Part shown: piece by piece, positions 35,071-46,079 of the stretch
Numbering within the stretch: position 1 is the first letter of the stretch
Layout of the letters: every line of letters begins with the position of its first letter
Assembly: GCA_941918925.1 (NCBI GenBank)
Contig: OW799237.1
Span: 93,779,015 to 93,843,014, forward strand
Reading direction: 5' to 3'
From: Phyto melanocephala
Taxonomy: Eukaryota; Arthropoda; Insecta; Diptera; Rhinophoridae
Length of the DNA: 64,000 nucleotides
Translations under genes and position numbers: made by a program
Notes under the pieces: generated by a model
Database searches by the model: none
Seen by the model: the letters and a program-made list of their open reading frames with translations, nothing else
What the model was told of the DNA's origin: nothing

Positions 35071-35074
35071 CTCA

Positions 35075-35140
35075 ACGGGGATTCGAACCCAGAATACATT
35101 GATTTTTTTCTACCACGCCACCAATATAGTTTCTTTACAT
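35075..35140 (-). repeat. tRNA-like SINE head
   Basis: The minus strand reads TGGTGGCGTGGTAGAAAAAA and then CTGGGTTCGAATCCCCGTTG, an A-box/B-box pair 30-40 bases apart. The acceptor stem does not close and there is no clear anticodon arm, so it is SINE-derived and not a tRNA gene. Confidence 0.5.
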
Positions 35141-35158
35141 TTATTTTTATTTACATAA

Positions 35159-35592
35159 CTAGAAAAGCCCGGCGCGCGTTGCTACGCCCCTTAATGAATA
35201 AAAATGCAATCTGAATTTAAATTTAATATCAAGTGCAAAAAGCTAAAAGCTATAACTTTTTTTAATGGGCGTGGCACTGCCCTCTTTTCTAATCAATACG
35301 TGTGCAAAGTTTCAGAAAAATCGGTCTATTGCAAGTAATTCAAAATTATAATTTTTTTTTATGGGCGTGGCCCTGCCCACTCTTCTAATCACGAAATTAT
35401 ATAGTCATGACAGCTCAATATGTGTGCACAGTTTTAAAAAAATCGGTCAAGTAGAAGAAGCTAAAGATTATAACTATTTTTTTATGGGCGTGGCCCCGCC
35501 CACTTATTGCCACCCATAAACACTCCCTGTTTTACAGTTTCGGAGTCTATAGCTAACACACACACACAGAGTTTCACTTTTATATATATAGA
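35159..35592 (-). mobile_element. non-autonomous Helitron
   Basis: Read on the minus strand, it begins TCTATATATATAAAAGTGAA and ends GCGCGCCGGGCTTTTCTAG, with CTAG fitting the Helitron CTRR end. Just before that end, GCGT-AGCA-ACGC can form a small hairpin. The flanking bases are A before TC and T after CTAG, the A^T insertion site. The interior repeats a TTTATGGGCGTGGC block three times (near 35268, 35362 and 35487). There is no Rep/helicase frame, so it depends on an autonomous partner. Confidence 0.72.
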
Positions 35593-35713
35593 TTTTATAT
35601 TTGTCAAATACTCGTATCAACACTGCACTAGAAAATTATAACCTCATTTTTGTTTCCACAGTAATGTAGCAGTAAAGACAATTTTACAAAACTTAAGTCG
35701 TTTATTTGTATAA

Positions 35714-36575
35714 CGCTGGGTCTCCACGTAGCAATTTTCATTGCTAAGCATAAACAGTCTGCAGAATAACGGCATTTTATTGCTAAAGTATGTTAAGTAT
35801 GTTTCGCCTATGGTCACACAAGACGATTATAGTTGGGCAATTCTTGAGTTTATAGATGTTTTTACAGTTTTAGGTGAAGAGAAAAAAAGGGAAAAATAAT
35901 CGCCGGTACTCGGCTATTTGAAGCAATTTTTTTTTTTGACATTTTTTTCATTTCGTGTTTCGCTTCTTGGTGTGTAGTAATTTAAATTTAAACTTTTAAA
36001 ATATTTAAAAATAAAAAAACACAAAAATAATATTAGTGAAAATATTTTAATTAAAAGCGTTAATTGAAATCAATTAAATTATTTTATGTGTTTATGCTTT
36101 TATTTTTATTATTGCTATTTACGGCTAAAACACAAATGTCAAATTGTAAGAAAATTGTAAAATAAATAAAAAAAATCGCCAAAGAAATTGTCGTGTGTGA
36201 ACATAAACGTTCAAAAGAAAAATCGTCGTGTGTGACCTTCGAATTATTTTCATTGGGTAAAGAACACGACACAAGTAATTAATTTATAAAATTTAATATT
36301 TTTTCTTAATTTGTATGGTTTTTTTTGGAATACCTCACTCTAAACTATTGTCAGGTAAAATTCTTTTAATTTGTCTGCAAAACAAAAAATTAAAAAAAAA
36401 AATTAAACGATTTTGACATCTTATTGCGGCAATAATTGCTTAAGCAATCAGCAGAGCAATGAATGCGCCATAAATTGCTACATATAGCAATTTGTGGTTT
36501 ACACGTCGCAATCTCTCTGGACGTAATCAAATTTGACAATTGCGGTAATAAATATTGCTACGTGGAGCCCCGGGT
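35714..36575. mobile_element. 862-bp PIF/Harbinger-like element with TCCACGTAGCAAT ends
   Basis: GGGTCTCCACGTAGCAAT on the left is matched in complement by GGGGCTCCACGTAGCAAT on the right. TAA lies immediately outside both ends (35711-35713 and 36576-36578), like the 3-bp TWA duplication of PIF/Harbinger. A second inverted pair, GGTCACACAAGACGATT and AATCGTCGTGTGTGACC, lies inside (35812-35828 and 36222-36240). It encodes no recognisable protein. Confidence 0.62.
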
Positions 36576-36667
36576 TAAGAGTGTTGTTCTTACGTAGGAA
36601 TTTTGTAAATACAACACTAACGAAGAACGAAGGATGTTATTTTTTCGTATCAACAGTTCCTTAAGTA

Positions 36668-37567
36668 AAGCGTGATTTTTTAAGAGCTATAGAAAAGTTT
36701 AAAAAAAACACAGAAAATTCAGAAAAATGCATGAATCTTTATTTGAATCCATAGTACGGTCCATATAATTTAATGTTTGAAGATTATTTCATGCAAATGT
36801 TGACCGTGACTGCGCCTCAAATGGTCCATCCGCTTAGTCCAATTTTGGCATACTCTTTCCAACATTTCGGCCGGTATCTCATGAATAAATGCTTCAATGT
36901 TGTCTTCCAATGCGTTAATTGAAGCGGACATGTGTGTATAGACATGAGCTTTAACATAGCCCCACAAAAAATATTTTAAAGGCGTTCAATCGCAGGATCT
37001 AGGCGGTCCCGAACGTGAAATAAAACGTTCACCGAACTCGCCTCTCAATAAGTCCACTGTTAAGCGTGCTGTGTGGCATGTGGCATGTGGCACCGTCTTG
37101 TTGAAATCACATGTCATGCAAGTCAAGCTCTTGCATTATGGGCAAAAAAAGTTGGATATCATCTTACGGTAGCGCTCACCATTTACAGTAACGTTACGAT
37201 TCGCATCATCTTTGAAGAAGTACGGTCCAATGATGCCACCAGCCCATAAACCGCATCAAACTGTGACTTCTGGCTGATCTTCACTCCAAAATCGACAATT
37301 CTGCTTATTAACGTACCCATTGAGCCAAAAATGAGCTTCGTCGCTGAACACAATTTTTCGATAAAAAGCGCGCGATGAACTTTCTTAAAAGAGCACGCAT
37401 TTTGATAATAAAATTCAATAATTTGCAAGCGTTGTTCGTTTGTAAGACGATTCATGGTTAAATTATAGACCAAACTGATGATGTTTGACAGTGAAACAAA
37501 ACACGAAACGTGCGTGAGCTGTTTAAACTAGTGTTGCCAAAAAGATAATAGCTAAAAAATCACCCTT
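36668..37567 (-). pseudogene. mariner element with both ends, internally deleted transposase
   Basis: The ends AAGCGTGATTTTTTAAGAGC and, in complement, AAGGGTGATTTTTTAGCTAT are flanked by TA. The minus-strand ORF starts at the ATG near 37455 with MNRLTNEQRLQIIEFYYQN and FKKVHRAL, the mariner N-terminal HTH. A deletion follows, joining to FSDEAHFWLNGYVNKQN in another frame (about 37300-37360). Downstream are GGIIGPYFFKDDANRNVTVN and FQQDGATCH, then VCQNWTKRMDHLRRSHGQHL ending IIFKH at about 36770. Catalytic-region motifs remain readable but are split by stops. Length 900 bp against about 1.3 kb for intact members. This is the best-preserved mariner here. Confidence 0.85.
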
Positions 37568-37569
37568 TA

Positions 37570-37915
37570 CAACATTTTGGGGAAGTTACAGTTTTTGTGT
37601 TTGGTACATAATATTTAGAAAAGTCGTAATTTCTGCCTGAGGTGCTACTTCATATGGATTTCCCTGACAACATTTACTCTGCTTTAAGTTATTTTTATGA
37701 TGTACATAAAGTGAAATGAATATATTTTGTGGCATTAATAATTAAGTACATTGAAGCATGTACTAAAGGAAAGGTAAACATGTATATGACTATGATTGTG
37801 CAGGACTTAGACAACAACAAAAGATGTTCGTCAGCACTTTTTGGGATATAAATCAAATATTTATGAAAGTAATAATTAGTTAAATATTTACATTTAAATA
37901 TTATGTTATTATTAT
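37570..37915. other. AT-rich spacer, nothing recognised
   Basis: No supported structure. Confidence 0.4.
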
Positions 37916-37917
37916 TA

Positions 37918-38545
37918 TACCCTTCACCTGTGGTGCACAAGGGTATTTATAGCTTTGTCATTCCGTTTGTAATTTCTACAATTTTCATTTCCGACCCCAT
38001 AAAGTATATATTTTCTGAAAGCTTATAAATAGAGGAGTCGATTAAGCCCTGACCGTCCGTCCGTCTATCCGTGTGTTGGTTGAAATCAACTTTTAGAAGC
38101 AACCATATGTTCTTCAGATCTGTGTATTATATCAATCTCTTGGAAATATCCAGGAATAAATCGCTATTGAAATTCAGCACAATCGCCCCATAACTTTCTG
38201 AGATATGAGCAAAAAACCACTACCACCTCGTTTTTTTCACAATTACAACAACAACCTACATACATACTGATTAAAGTAAACGTGTCATCGGATTCCAGCT
38301 GAGCCAAAAAAAATTTATTTTATTTTATTTAATATATTATTTATATTTTATTATTTTTTTTAATTTTTTTTTGTAATTTTTTTTAATAATTTTTTTTTAT
38401 TTTTAATAAATTTTTTTTTTGTGTTTGCTTTTTACATGTATGTACATACGTATTTTATATGAGATGAATTGTGATACAAACAATTGTTATTGCATGACTA
38501 CACGTTGTGAAGGGTATATAAGATTCGGCACGGCCGAATATAGCA
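37918..38545 (+). repeat. interspersed repeat, ATACCCTTCAC ends (most complete plus-strand copy)
   Basis: It starts ATACCCTTCACCTGTGGTGC, with TTGTCATTCCGTTTGTAATT, CGACCCCATAAAGTATATAT and CCGTCCGTCCGTC following. It ends GTTGTGAAGGGTATATAAGA and TTCGGCACGGCCGAATATAG. The first and last 11 bases are inverted copies (ATACCCTTCAC). Diverged copies lie at 30.8-31.26 (-), 41.28-41.6 (-) and 61.19-61.59 kb (-). It is a moderately repetitive fly repeat that I recognise in type but cannot name. Confidence 0.65.
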
Positions 38546-38547
38546 CT

Positions 38548-38571
38548 GTTACTTGTTATTATTATTATTAC

Positions 38572-38612
<41 letters not shown>
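38548..38612 (+). repeat. (TTA)n microsatellite
   Basis: About twenty TTA/ATT units with one interruption. They give a spurious poly-tyrosine run at the start of the frame that follows. Confidence 0.95.
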
Positions 38613-39316
38613 TTTCCCTATTGACTTACTGGCCGAGGAAAGAAGAGATCTTTGGAAAGATCGAAGGCTTATTGAAAGAACGAACAGAGAATCGGAAACA
38701 ACAAGACGAACGCATACCATGCGAAGGTGGCAAGACAGATGGGACAGCGAATCTCGAGGCAGATGGACAGCAAGGCTGATAACAGACCTTGATAAATGGG
38801 TAAACAGAAAGCATGGCGAAATAAATTATTTCGTGACACAGATGCTTTCTGGACATGGATACTTTCTATATTACCTACACAGAATGGGAAAGGTAAACAC
38901 AGGAACCTGTATGTATGGAGACAACTGCATAGACGATGCAGAGCACACTTTCTTCAAGTGTGAGAGATGGAGTGTGGAACGACACAACTTAGAGGAAACC
39001 GTAGGGGAAATATCCCCAGAAAATATCGTGGATCTCATGATAGAAAATGAGACTAAATGGGAACACGTGGCAGCATATGTTGAAAGGCTACTACGCGCGA
39101 AAAAGCGGGACCTAGACGTAGGCATAACGACGGCTGTTCGATAGAAACAGAAGAGGAGCCCCGCCCTGAAGTAATGCGAAAGCGGTCCCAGGGTGGAGAA
39201 CGGCTCGAAAAAGGGGGGTTTTTAGTGGATGCAAGCTCCACATACCAGAACTGTGACGACAGTATCTGAGATGCGTCAAGCATTTTCCTCCCTTCCCAAA
39301 AAAAAAAAAAAAAAAA
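38613..39316 (+). pseudogene. 5'-truncated R1-like LINE end with poly(A), in a (TTA)n tract
   Basis: From about 38613 to the stop at 39142-39144 an unbroken frame of about 175 residues reads RWDSESRGRWTARLITDLDK, VNRKHGEINYFVTQMLSGHG and CMYGDNCIDDAEHTFFKC. This is the C-terminal region of R1/TRAS-type LINEs with its C…C…H…C knuckle. The 3' UTR ends in an A-run (39299-39316). TTATTATTATTCTT lies on both sides, as a target duplication within the TTA tract. The lack of stops suggests a fairly recent insertion. The true element starts at about 38613. Confidence 0.82.
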
Positions 39317-39640
39317 TTATTATTATTCTTATTCTTGTTATTTTAACTCACACATATTTTAATCACATTTAATTTTTATTTGAATTTAAAAAATAGTTCA
39401 TGCTTTTCTTAAGAAAATTATGTTGAAAAATAATTTCCTTTAACATTCAATTCTATGTAGTACAATTTTTTGCTGACAAAATGTAATTAAATTGTACTAT
39501 AAAGATTTCATAAAACATTAAAGCCACTTTTGATTGATTGTAGCACAGCTTACTCTGCCATATAAAATATTGTTTAAGTTTCTTTCTTAAATTTATTTAA
39601 AACTGTCTCAGTTCTCATGCTTTTAAAAAACACTCTGACT
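39317..39640. other. AT-rich spacer, nothing recognised
   Basis: TTA/TTC simple sequence to about 39345, then AT-rich text without structure. Confidence 0.45.
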
Positions 39641-39649
39641 GGTTTATGT

Positions 39650-39875
39650 TTTGCAGACTTTATTATTCCTTTTGGCTGCCTCCATTACTTATGCCTCTTT
39701 CTTATACTTTTATATAATTTATAAACGAATAATCCACAACCCAACCCCCACCAAATTGAGTACTACTTTATGTCAATTTTTGCAGATGACACGGCAATTT
39801 TCTGCTCTAAGATGCTTGTCATGGACATTATAACAAATCTGAAATTATTGACAGGCTTTAATAAATGAAAAACAA
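39650..39875 (+). pseudogene. LINE reverse-transcriptase fragment with FADDTAI motif
   Basis: The plus strand reads PFGCLHYLCLFLILLYNL (decayed PQGCPLSPLLF) and, after a stop, IFADDTAIFCSKMLVMDIIT. This is the catalytic RT motif in its FADD form, as in Jockey/I-type LINEs. The rest is lost. It is independent of the CR1-like family elsewhere in the window. Confidence 0.65.
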
Positions 39876-39879
39876 TGCT

Positions 39880-41280
39880 TGACAGTAACAACACACAGCA
39901 ATAGATTTTTTAAGGAAACGTAAACCTTAGTTTATGCTCCAAGAAAATATTAACATTAACAAAATAAGTTAATTCAATGGAGGCAAATCAAAAACTGATG
40001 CTTTGAAGTTCTAGTTCAATTGTTTTTGCCTTGCCTCATAACATGCTAAACTTTTTTGGTACACCTATGGCTAAATAAGATTAGGAAAAGTTTAATAGAA
40101 GATTAAACAATGTTAACTGTGTTCATTTAAACTTGTACAGAAAATAAATATCAAAAAAACATTATAAGCGACATCTTAATAACATCACTCAAATCAAATT
40201 TATCAAACCAATTCAAATCTATCGATAAATTCGTGAATAAAACTTTGACGCATGTAAGAGATTTTTTAGATAAAAAAAAAATAAAAACAAAAAAAATGTT
40301 TAATATCAATTATTTCTTATTTAATTACATTTTCTTGTGAAAGATTGTACTACATTGAGTTTACTTTTAACATAATTTTTTTAACAGAATTTCCTCAAAA
40401 ACCATTGAATTATTTTTTAAATTCAAACAAATAAAATATATATTTTAAGAATATGTCAATAACAATAAAAATTATCATATTAATAATAATAATAATAATA
40501 ATAATAGTTAAATGTTAATATTTTCTTTTTTATTGCTTCTGCACATTATTTAATTTTTTCCTGGGAAATGCCCTGAACAAGCATATTCATATAAAGGGTG
40601 GTTAAATTTCACTGCTCTGCAAAAAATATTTTTTTGTCTTCTCATTTAATAAAACTATGTGGACTATATGGATTTTGATGCGCTGAACTCAAATCCGTTG
40701 TCGGTTTTTTCCATCAGATCGGGATTTTTTTTTATGGGCTTGGCAAATTTTCCCCCCCAAATTAGTCAGGTACGGAGACTTATTTCCTCCTAACTCGAGA
40801 ACCAATCATCCGATTTTCAAAAATAAAACAACAAAAAATGTGTAACAAAATTGTATTTATTTTAGTGGAATAAAATTTTTCTCTATCTCTTATCGTTTTG
40901 AAGTTATTTAGAAATTAATGGAGAAAAAAAATGTTTCTGCAAAATTCGTAATATTTTTTAAATTAAAAATGGAATTAAAAAAAGTATAAGGCAAATATTC
41001 AACATTTTAAACTTTTTTCTGAGAGCTACTTAACTTGGAAATAAAAAAAATAAACTATAAAAATCGGTTAAGAAATGTGGATTTTATTGTTAATTTACCG
41101 CAGGTACCCAATATTGTAATGCAACCAGCCTTATATATGATATATGTAACATTTCGTTAAGTGAGCAGGTAATGGAACTAAAGTACAACGGTATTTTACA
41201 TAGTTCTTGGAATTAATATTTATAACAGTATTTTTCAATTACCTGTGATTTCAAATTAAGAACATTATCTAACCAGTATA
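39880..41280. other. AT-rich spacer with (ATA)n near 40483-40506
   Basis: A stretch beginning ATAAAGGGTGGTTAAATTTC near 40594 looks like a possible mariner end but has no partner. No gene is seen. Confidence 0.45.
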
Positions 41281-41284
41281 CAAG

Positions 41285-41605
41285 TTTGTATGTATGGATG
41301 TTGTTATGTTGTTTTTGTGAAAAGAAATCGAGGTGGTCGTGGGTTTTTGCTCATATCTCAGTTGTTTATGTACCGATGTTTCTGATTTTTAATACCGATC
41401 TACTCCCGAATATTTCTGATATTTTATTACCCCACCCGGGTCCAAGCGAGGTCGGGGGGCTTCAAAAAGTTGATTTCAACATACAGACGGACAGACTGAC
41501 AGAGCTTAATCGATTCCCCTATTCATAAGCTTTCAGAAAATATATACTTTATGGGGTCGGAAATGAAAATTGTAGAAATTTCACACGGAATGACAAACCT
41601 ATATA
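41285..41605 (-). repeat. ATACCCTTCAC-family copy, interrupted at 41605
   Basis: The minus-strand family text ACTTTATGGGGTCGGAAATG followed by GGAATGACAAACCTATATA reaches 41605 and stops. The family's expected terminal TATACCC continues at 43517 (TATACCCTTTTTCACTGTG). The copy was therefore split by the element at 41606-43516. Confidence 0.65.
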
Positions 41606-43516
41606 TGGGTCAATTTCAAAAAAAAAACGTACACATCGAGTTTTTTTTTGCTTCTTTTTTAAGTTTTTTCAATTCGCCGGTAGGAGTGGCCAATTTATGT
41701 AGAAATTGATGAAGATTCCGGTGGTACTTTTAGGCTCTCAAAAAGATCAATATTTTTTGAATTTCTTTAAGTTTTCTATGATTTCTATCTTGAGCGTCAC
41801 ACACCAAATATGTATAAAAAATCGCTAAAAATGCAAAAATATTTGAAATTCAAGTTTACTACGACGTTCTTTTGTTTCTCAAGATTGACTTTTGCGAAAA
41901 TCACCTTTTCGATTATAAACACAAAATCACGATTCACCTTGATTTTTAATATTTTTTGAAAGTGACTAGTTATTTTAAAATTTTAAGATGAAAATATGTA
42001 AATTTTTGGTAAAAAAGACTTGAACTTAGAGGTTACTTGCAAAGTAATAGGCTTGTAACAATTTATTTAAAAAAAATTAATTATAAGCGTTTTAAGGAAA
42101 AAAAAACTAAGTGTGACGCTCAAGATATTTTGTGACGATCAAGAGATTTTGTTGTACGTAAACAAGAAATAATGGCAAATTTAAAGTTTAACGAAAAAAA
42201 GTTTATTCTTTTACAAAAAGTAAGTAAAAAAAAAACAAAAAATCTTCAAAAAAACAAAAATTTTCATACAAAACTAAACATATACATATTCTTTGATGTC
42301 TTTAACATAAATAGAAAAAAGGAAGTAATTCTTGAAGAAACTTAGACACATATGTAAATATTTGACGCAAAACAATAACTTAACTTAATTTAATTTATAA
42401 ATTTTCATTCGAACTCTTATTCTGAATGTGTATAAACTTCATGAAATGACAAGCGGCTTTGTTTTTTTTTATTCTCATTAATTTTTACCACTTTCGAATT
42501 AAGTTTGTGGCAGTTGCATAAATTTCCGGTCCCCCAGAGGTTTAAGTTGCAAAAGCACGATTAAACTCAAATATACCACGATTATACCTTTCTTTCTTCT
42601 TTCTTTTATATTCGTCATTATGCGCTTTATCGAGCTTTATTTTCTCTCGATATCTTTATGCTCATTCAGCCGCCATTAATTTTGTTGTTTTACTCTTAAA
42701 AATTAAAAAATAAAATCATAATTAAGCATTTTAAGCTATGAAGCAATATATATCAAAAGTGATGCTCATGAAATATTTGCCTATTCTGGTTTTTTTCGTA
42801 TGCAATTTATTTCTTAAACTCACAAATTATAAAAAAATGAGTTGAAACCATGTAAACAATGATTGTCAACTTCAATTTTTTACATTTAATATATTCACTT
42901 TTAAAAAAATTAGCGTGACGCTCATGAAATATTATCGTGCCGTTACCATGGTGTTCACAAAAACTACGCAAATGCACACTTTTTTACAAAGATTTTTTTT
43001 CGCTTTTTCACTTTTGTAATAAATAAGGTTTGTACTTTCCTTACGTTATTTAATTTATTTAAATGCAAATTAAAAACTAGTAATATTACTTGAATTATAA
43101 AAAAAGTGACGCTCAATGCAAATTGTGGGGACAACCTTTATTTGCAACACCAAATTCGCGACTAATTCAGTTTTGACAACTATAACAAATGAAAACACAA
43201 GAAAGAAACTCAATAATTCGAAAACTGTTATTAAATGTTGCATATTTACTTTTTTCTGGATTTTATTTAATTTTGTTTACTAAAAATTCTAACGGGGGAC
43301 ACATGCTTTTGTATGGAAGGAGTCCGAGGGAGAAACAAAACACCATTCTGAATAAACAAAAAAACAAACATACAAATTTGAGAATTACGTTTTTTTGTTA
43401 CATATTCCTCGCTGATCACTCTCAAATTTTTTATTTTTTTGTTGTTGTTTTTTTTTACCTAAAATAGTAGTGTAAAGTGCGTGGACACAAAAATTGCGTT
43501 TTTTTTAATTTACCCA
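41606..43516. mobile_element. 1.9-kb TA-flanked element with repeated GTGACGCTCA motifs
   Basis: The ends TGGGTCAATTTC and, in complement, TGGGTAAATT lie within TATA on both sides. The ends resemble those of the element at 32.7 kb (TGGTCATTTCC). Motif copies are GTGTGACGCTCAAGATATTT at 42111, TGTGACGATCAAGAGATTTT at 42131, GTGATGCTCATGAAATATT at 42760, GCGTGACGCTCATGAAATAT at 42913 and AGTGACGCTCAATG at 43105, plus an inverted copy at 41787-41802. No protein frame was found. Splitting the repeat at 41605/43517 defines its limits well. Confidence 0.6.
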
Positions 43517-43539
43517 TATACCCTTTTTCACTGTGTATT

Positions 43540-44540
43540 ACTTATTTTGATTGTTAAATATTGTTTTAGCGAATATAAGATGACCGTCGTGATCATGTTG
43601 TAACCATGGTTTTTCTTTGTTTGTTCTTATAAAAACAATAAATCTGTCTATACTTCTAAGAAAAGGCAAAAGATCAGAAAAGGAACAACTAAGAACACAA
43701 TCGAATTCAATCAAGTTCATCTTGTCTGCAAAAAAAATGCAGTTACACGTTGTTATTGTAAGTCTACACGTAATGAGCAACTGGCGATGTGCTAAAAACA
43801 TATTCTTTTATCACATTAAATATATTTTTATTAATTCTTTTTTTTTTTTATTTTAAACTTTTATTTAATTTTATTTTTGTAAAATTTCGTGCATACATTA
43901 ACTCAAAATGAGCTCTTAAATTTTGTTATTTTATTAAACCAAATATGTAAGTATTTTGTTATACATTAAACAGAAACCGCCATACTTTTTAACGACCCGA
44001 CAGGTTTTATTCAAACTTTTCATCAATGTGTTTTACTAATGGCTGTTTAAGTTTAACGACATGTGCTCTGGGTAATGCGTAAAACAATTAATAATCAATT
44101 AGTAAATAATAATGATTTTAATGATTCAAGAAAGTAACTAGGACTTGTTACTTTTATTTTGTTTTTAACTAACTTCAATTATTTATATATCAGACAGTTT
44201 ATTTCATATATTTTCTTCCTACGATATTTGTATAGCCAAGTCTGATTATAATTCTGGAAAAACTGTTCTCAGAACTGTTGGAAGATTTTTAAGAAATAAT
44301 TCGTAACAATAATTCGAAATATTCGTAACAACCAACTAATTAAATGAGAATGAGAAAGATATAGGAAAATAAACACACAGACAGACACATACATACTTAC
44401 AGTAAGGCAAACCTTAGAAAAAAACTAATCAAATACAAGTAAGAGCGCTATATACAAGTAAGAGCCGCATCTTATCTTCCCTTCACACAATTATTTGTTT
44501 TTCAAATGCGATTTTTGAATATTTATTTCAAAATATAAAA
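43540..44540. other. AT-rich spacer, nothing recognised
   Basis: The opposing frames at 43538-43856 lack motifs. No gene is seen. Confidence 0.45.
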
Positions 44541-44544
44541 TTTT

Positions 44545-44695
44545 TTGCTCTCGATGTGTGGCAAGTGGCACCATTCTGTTGAAACTACATATGCTCCACA
44601 TATAAGCCATCAATTTTCCGCCACAAACTGCTTTGAATCATCTTCCTGTAACCATTTCTATTAACCGATGATATTTCAAATGTGGACACCCTTTA
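44545..44695 (-). pseudogene. mariner-like fragment
   Basis: The minus strand reads FQQNGATCHTSR near 44552-44590, after decayed text. AAGGGTGTCCACATTTGAAA near 44680 resembles a mariner terminal repeat, but no partner end is visible. Confidence 0.55.
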
Positions 44696-44739
44696 TTTAC
44701 TATTCGGGCCATACAGATACAAATTCATACATATTACAT

Positions 44740-45000
44740 GTGAGTGTGTGTGTGTGTGTGTGCCAGTACGTGAGTTGAGAATTTATTAAACAGTCTGTCT
44801 ATTTCTAATTGCGGTATGTAAATAAATGTTTATTGAATTCATAATACACCAATAACAACCACAACAACAATAATATAAACAATATAACAACAGTAGCAAC
44901 AACAAAATGACTACCCCTTATAGCAATAAAAACACAAATAGCACCAACAACAGCAGCAACAACAATAACATCATCATCATCATCATGTGTTTGCATTAAG
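44740..45000 (+). repeat. GT, AAC and ATC microsatellites
   Basis: (GT)n at about 44743-44761, interrupted (AAC)n at about 44845-44968 and (ATC)n at about 44969-44986. The frame at 44805-44996 is an artefact of these. Confidence 0.85.
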
Positions 45001-45880
45001 TTTTAATTAAAACAAAAGAAAACAAAATGAAAAACTTGGAAACTAGCAATATATTTTGGAAGAAATCGCATGGTGTGAATGGAAAAACGATCAGAAAAGT
45101 ATTCTTTCAGATGTTTTTTTTTCTTTCTTTCTGTTGTTGGGTATTTGAACGTTCATGAGCCAAGAAGTATAAGTGTATTGTAAACAATCGGTAATAGAAA
45201 CAGTGTGCTCTAATAAATGTTTTAGTTATTAAACTAAGAACAAAAAAAAAACAGAGTAGGAAACATTTTAGCCAGTCAGGCTGGAATAAAAAATGCCCTA
45301 CACCATAAGAAATTATGTATGAAATTACTTACTTTGATTTTTTATTGGGATGAGGACTGACGGATGGAAAATACCTATTCATTTTAGAAAATAATTTAAA
45401 AATGTTCGGTTTCTCTATTAACATCAATTCGAGTTGCGAATTCAAAACTAATTTAAATAGTTTCGTATGGAGTCTATAATCAAACAGTACTGATTCAATA
45501 TTAACTGTGTCGCCAGTAATATCGCCCAATTTTACCACAGACAATGTTCTTTGTTATTGACATTTTACATGTGCTTGTCATTGAAAATCTACTGATGACG
45601 TTAGAATTATTGAATTGGTGGTTCTTATAAAACCATATAGCCGGATTGTAACCAGGAACTTACTAGTTCATTTAAGTAATTTAAGTCTACAGTTTTAACT
45701 TGGCTCATCTTTTTAAATTAAAAAAATTTTTTTAAATGTAAAATAATTTTACTGTCAACTATTTACATTTTTTCTATTTATTATTTTAAAGCGTAAAAAG
45801 TGTAGATGTTGTGTTAATAATATTACCAAAAAATCACCAAAATTGTCGACCAAATTAAGGACGCAAATAAAAGTATAAGT
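45000..45880. other. AT-rich spacer, nothing recognised
   Basis: The frame at 45329-45544 has no motif. Confidence 0.45.
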
Positions 45881-45884
45881 GGGC

Positions 45885-45990
45885 AGGTTAGGTTGTTAGG
45901 TAGGTTGAAAAGGAGGGGTATAAAAGCCCAAACCCATGACAGGTATGCACTTATGCCTAGTTGGCATGTTGTGGGCAACTTTAACACATA
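45885..45990 (-). repeat. SINE tail copy
   Basis: GGTTGAAAAGGAGGGGTATA and AAAGCCCAAACCCATGACAG match the tail of the SINE at 29.4 kb, on the same strand. The end shows CAACC-AACC units in complement. The tRNA head is missing. Confidence 0.65.
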
Positions 45991-46002
45991 AAACCCTAAA
46001 GG

Positions 46003-46070
46003 GTGGCATGGTATAGTGATTAGAGCTTCAAACTTCATTAAAAGAGTTCGATTCACGGTACTGCCAAAAA
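46003..46070 (+). repeat. tRNA-like SINE head
   Basis: GTGGCATGGTATAGTGATTA (A box) and GAGTTCGATTCACGGT (B box) about 35 bases apart. It resembles a tRNA but does not fold into a closed cloverleaf. It lies next to, and opposite to, the SINE tail at 45.9 kb. Confidence 0.5.
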
Positions 46071-46079
46071 TATTTTTGA

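Noticed and set aside
38419..38612. N-terminal poly-tyrosine part of a long frame
   Set aside because: This part is read-through of a (TTA)n microsatellite. Only the portion from about 38613 is LINE coding sequence.
40594..40640. Mariner terminal repeat (AAAGGGTGGTTAAATTTC)
   Set aside because: No partner end or transposase fragment nearby, and the match is too short to support alone.
44740..45000. CRISPR-like regular repeats
   Set aside because: These are AAC, ATC and GT microsatellites in a eukaryotic sequence, with no spacers between identical repeats.
46003..46070. Functional tRNA gene
   Set aside because: A- and B-box-like sequences are present but no closed acceptor stem or clear anticodon arm. 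Similar copies elsewhere have SINE bodies.
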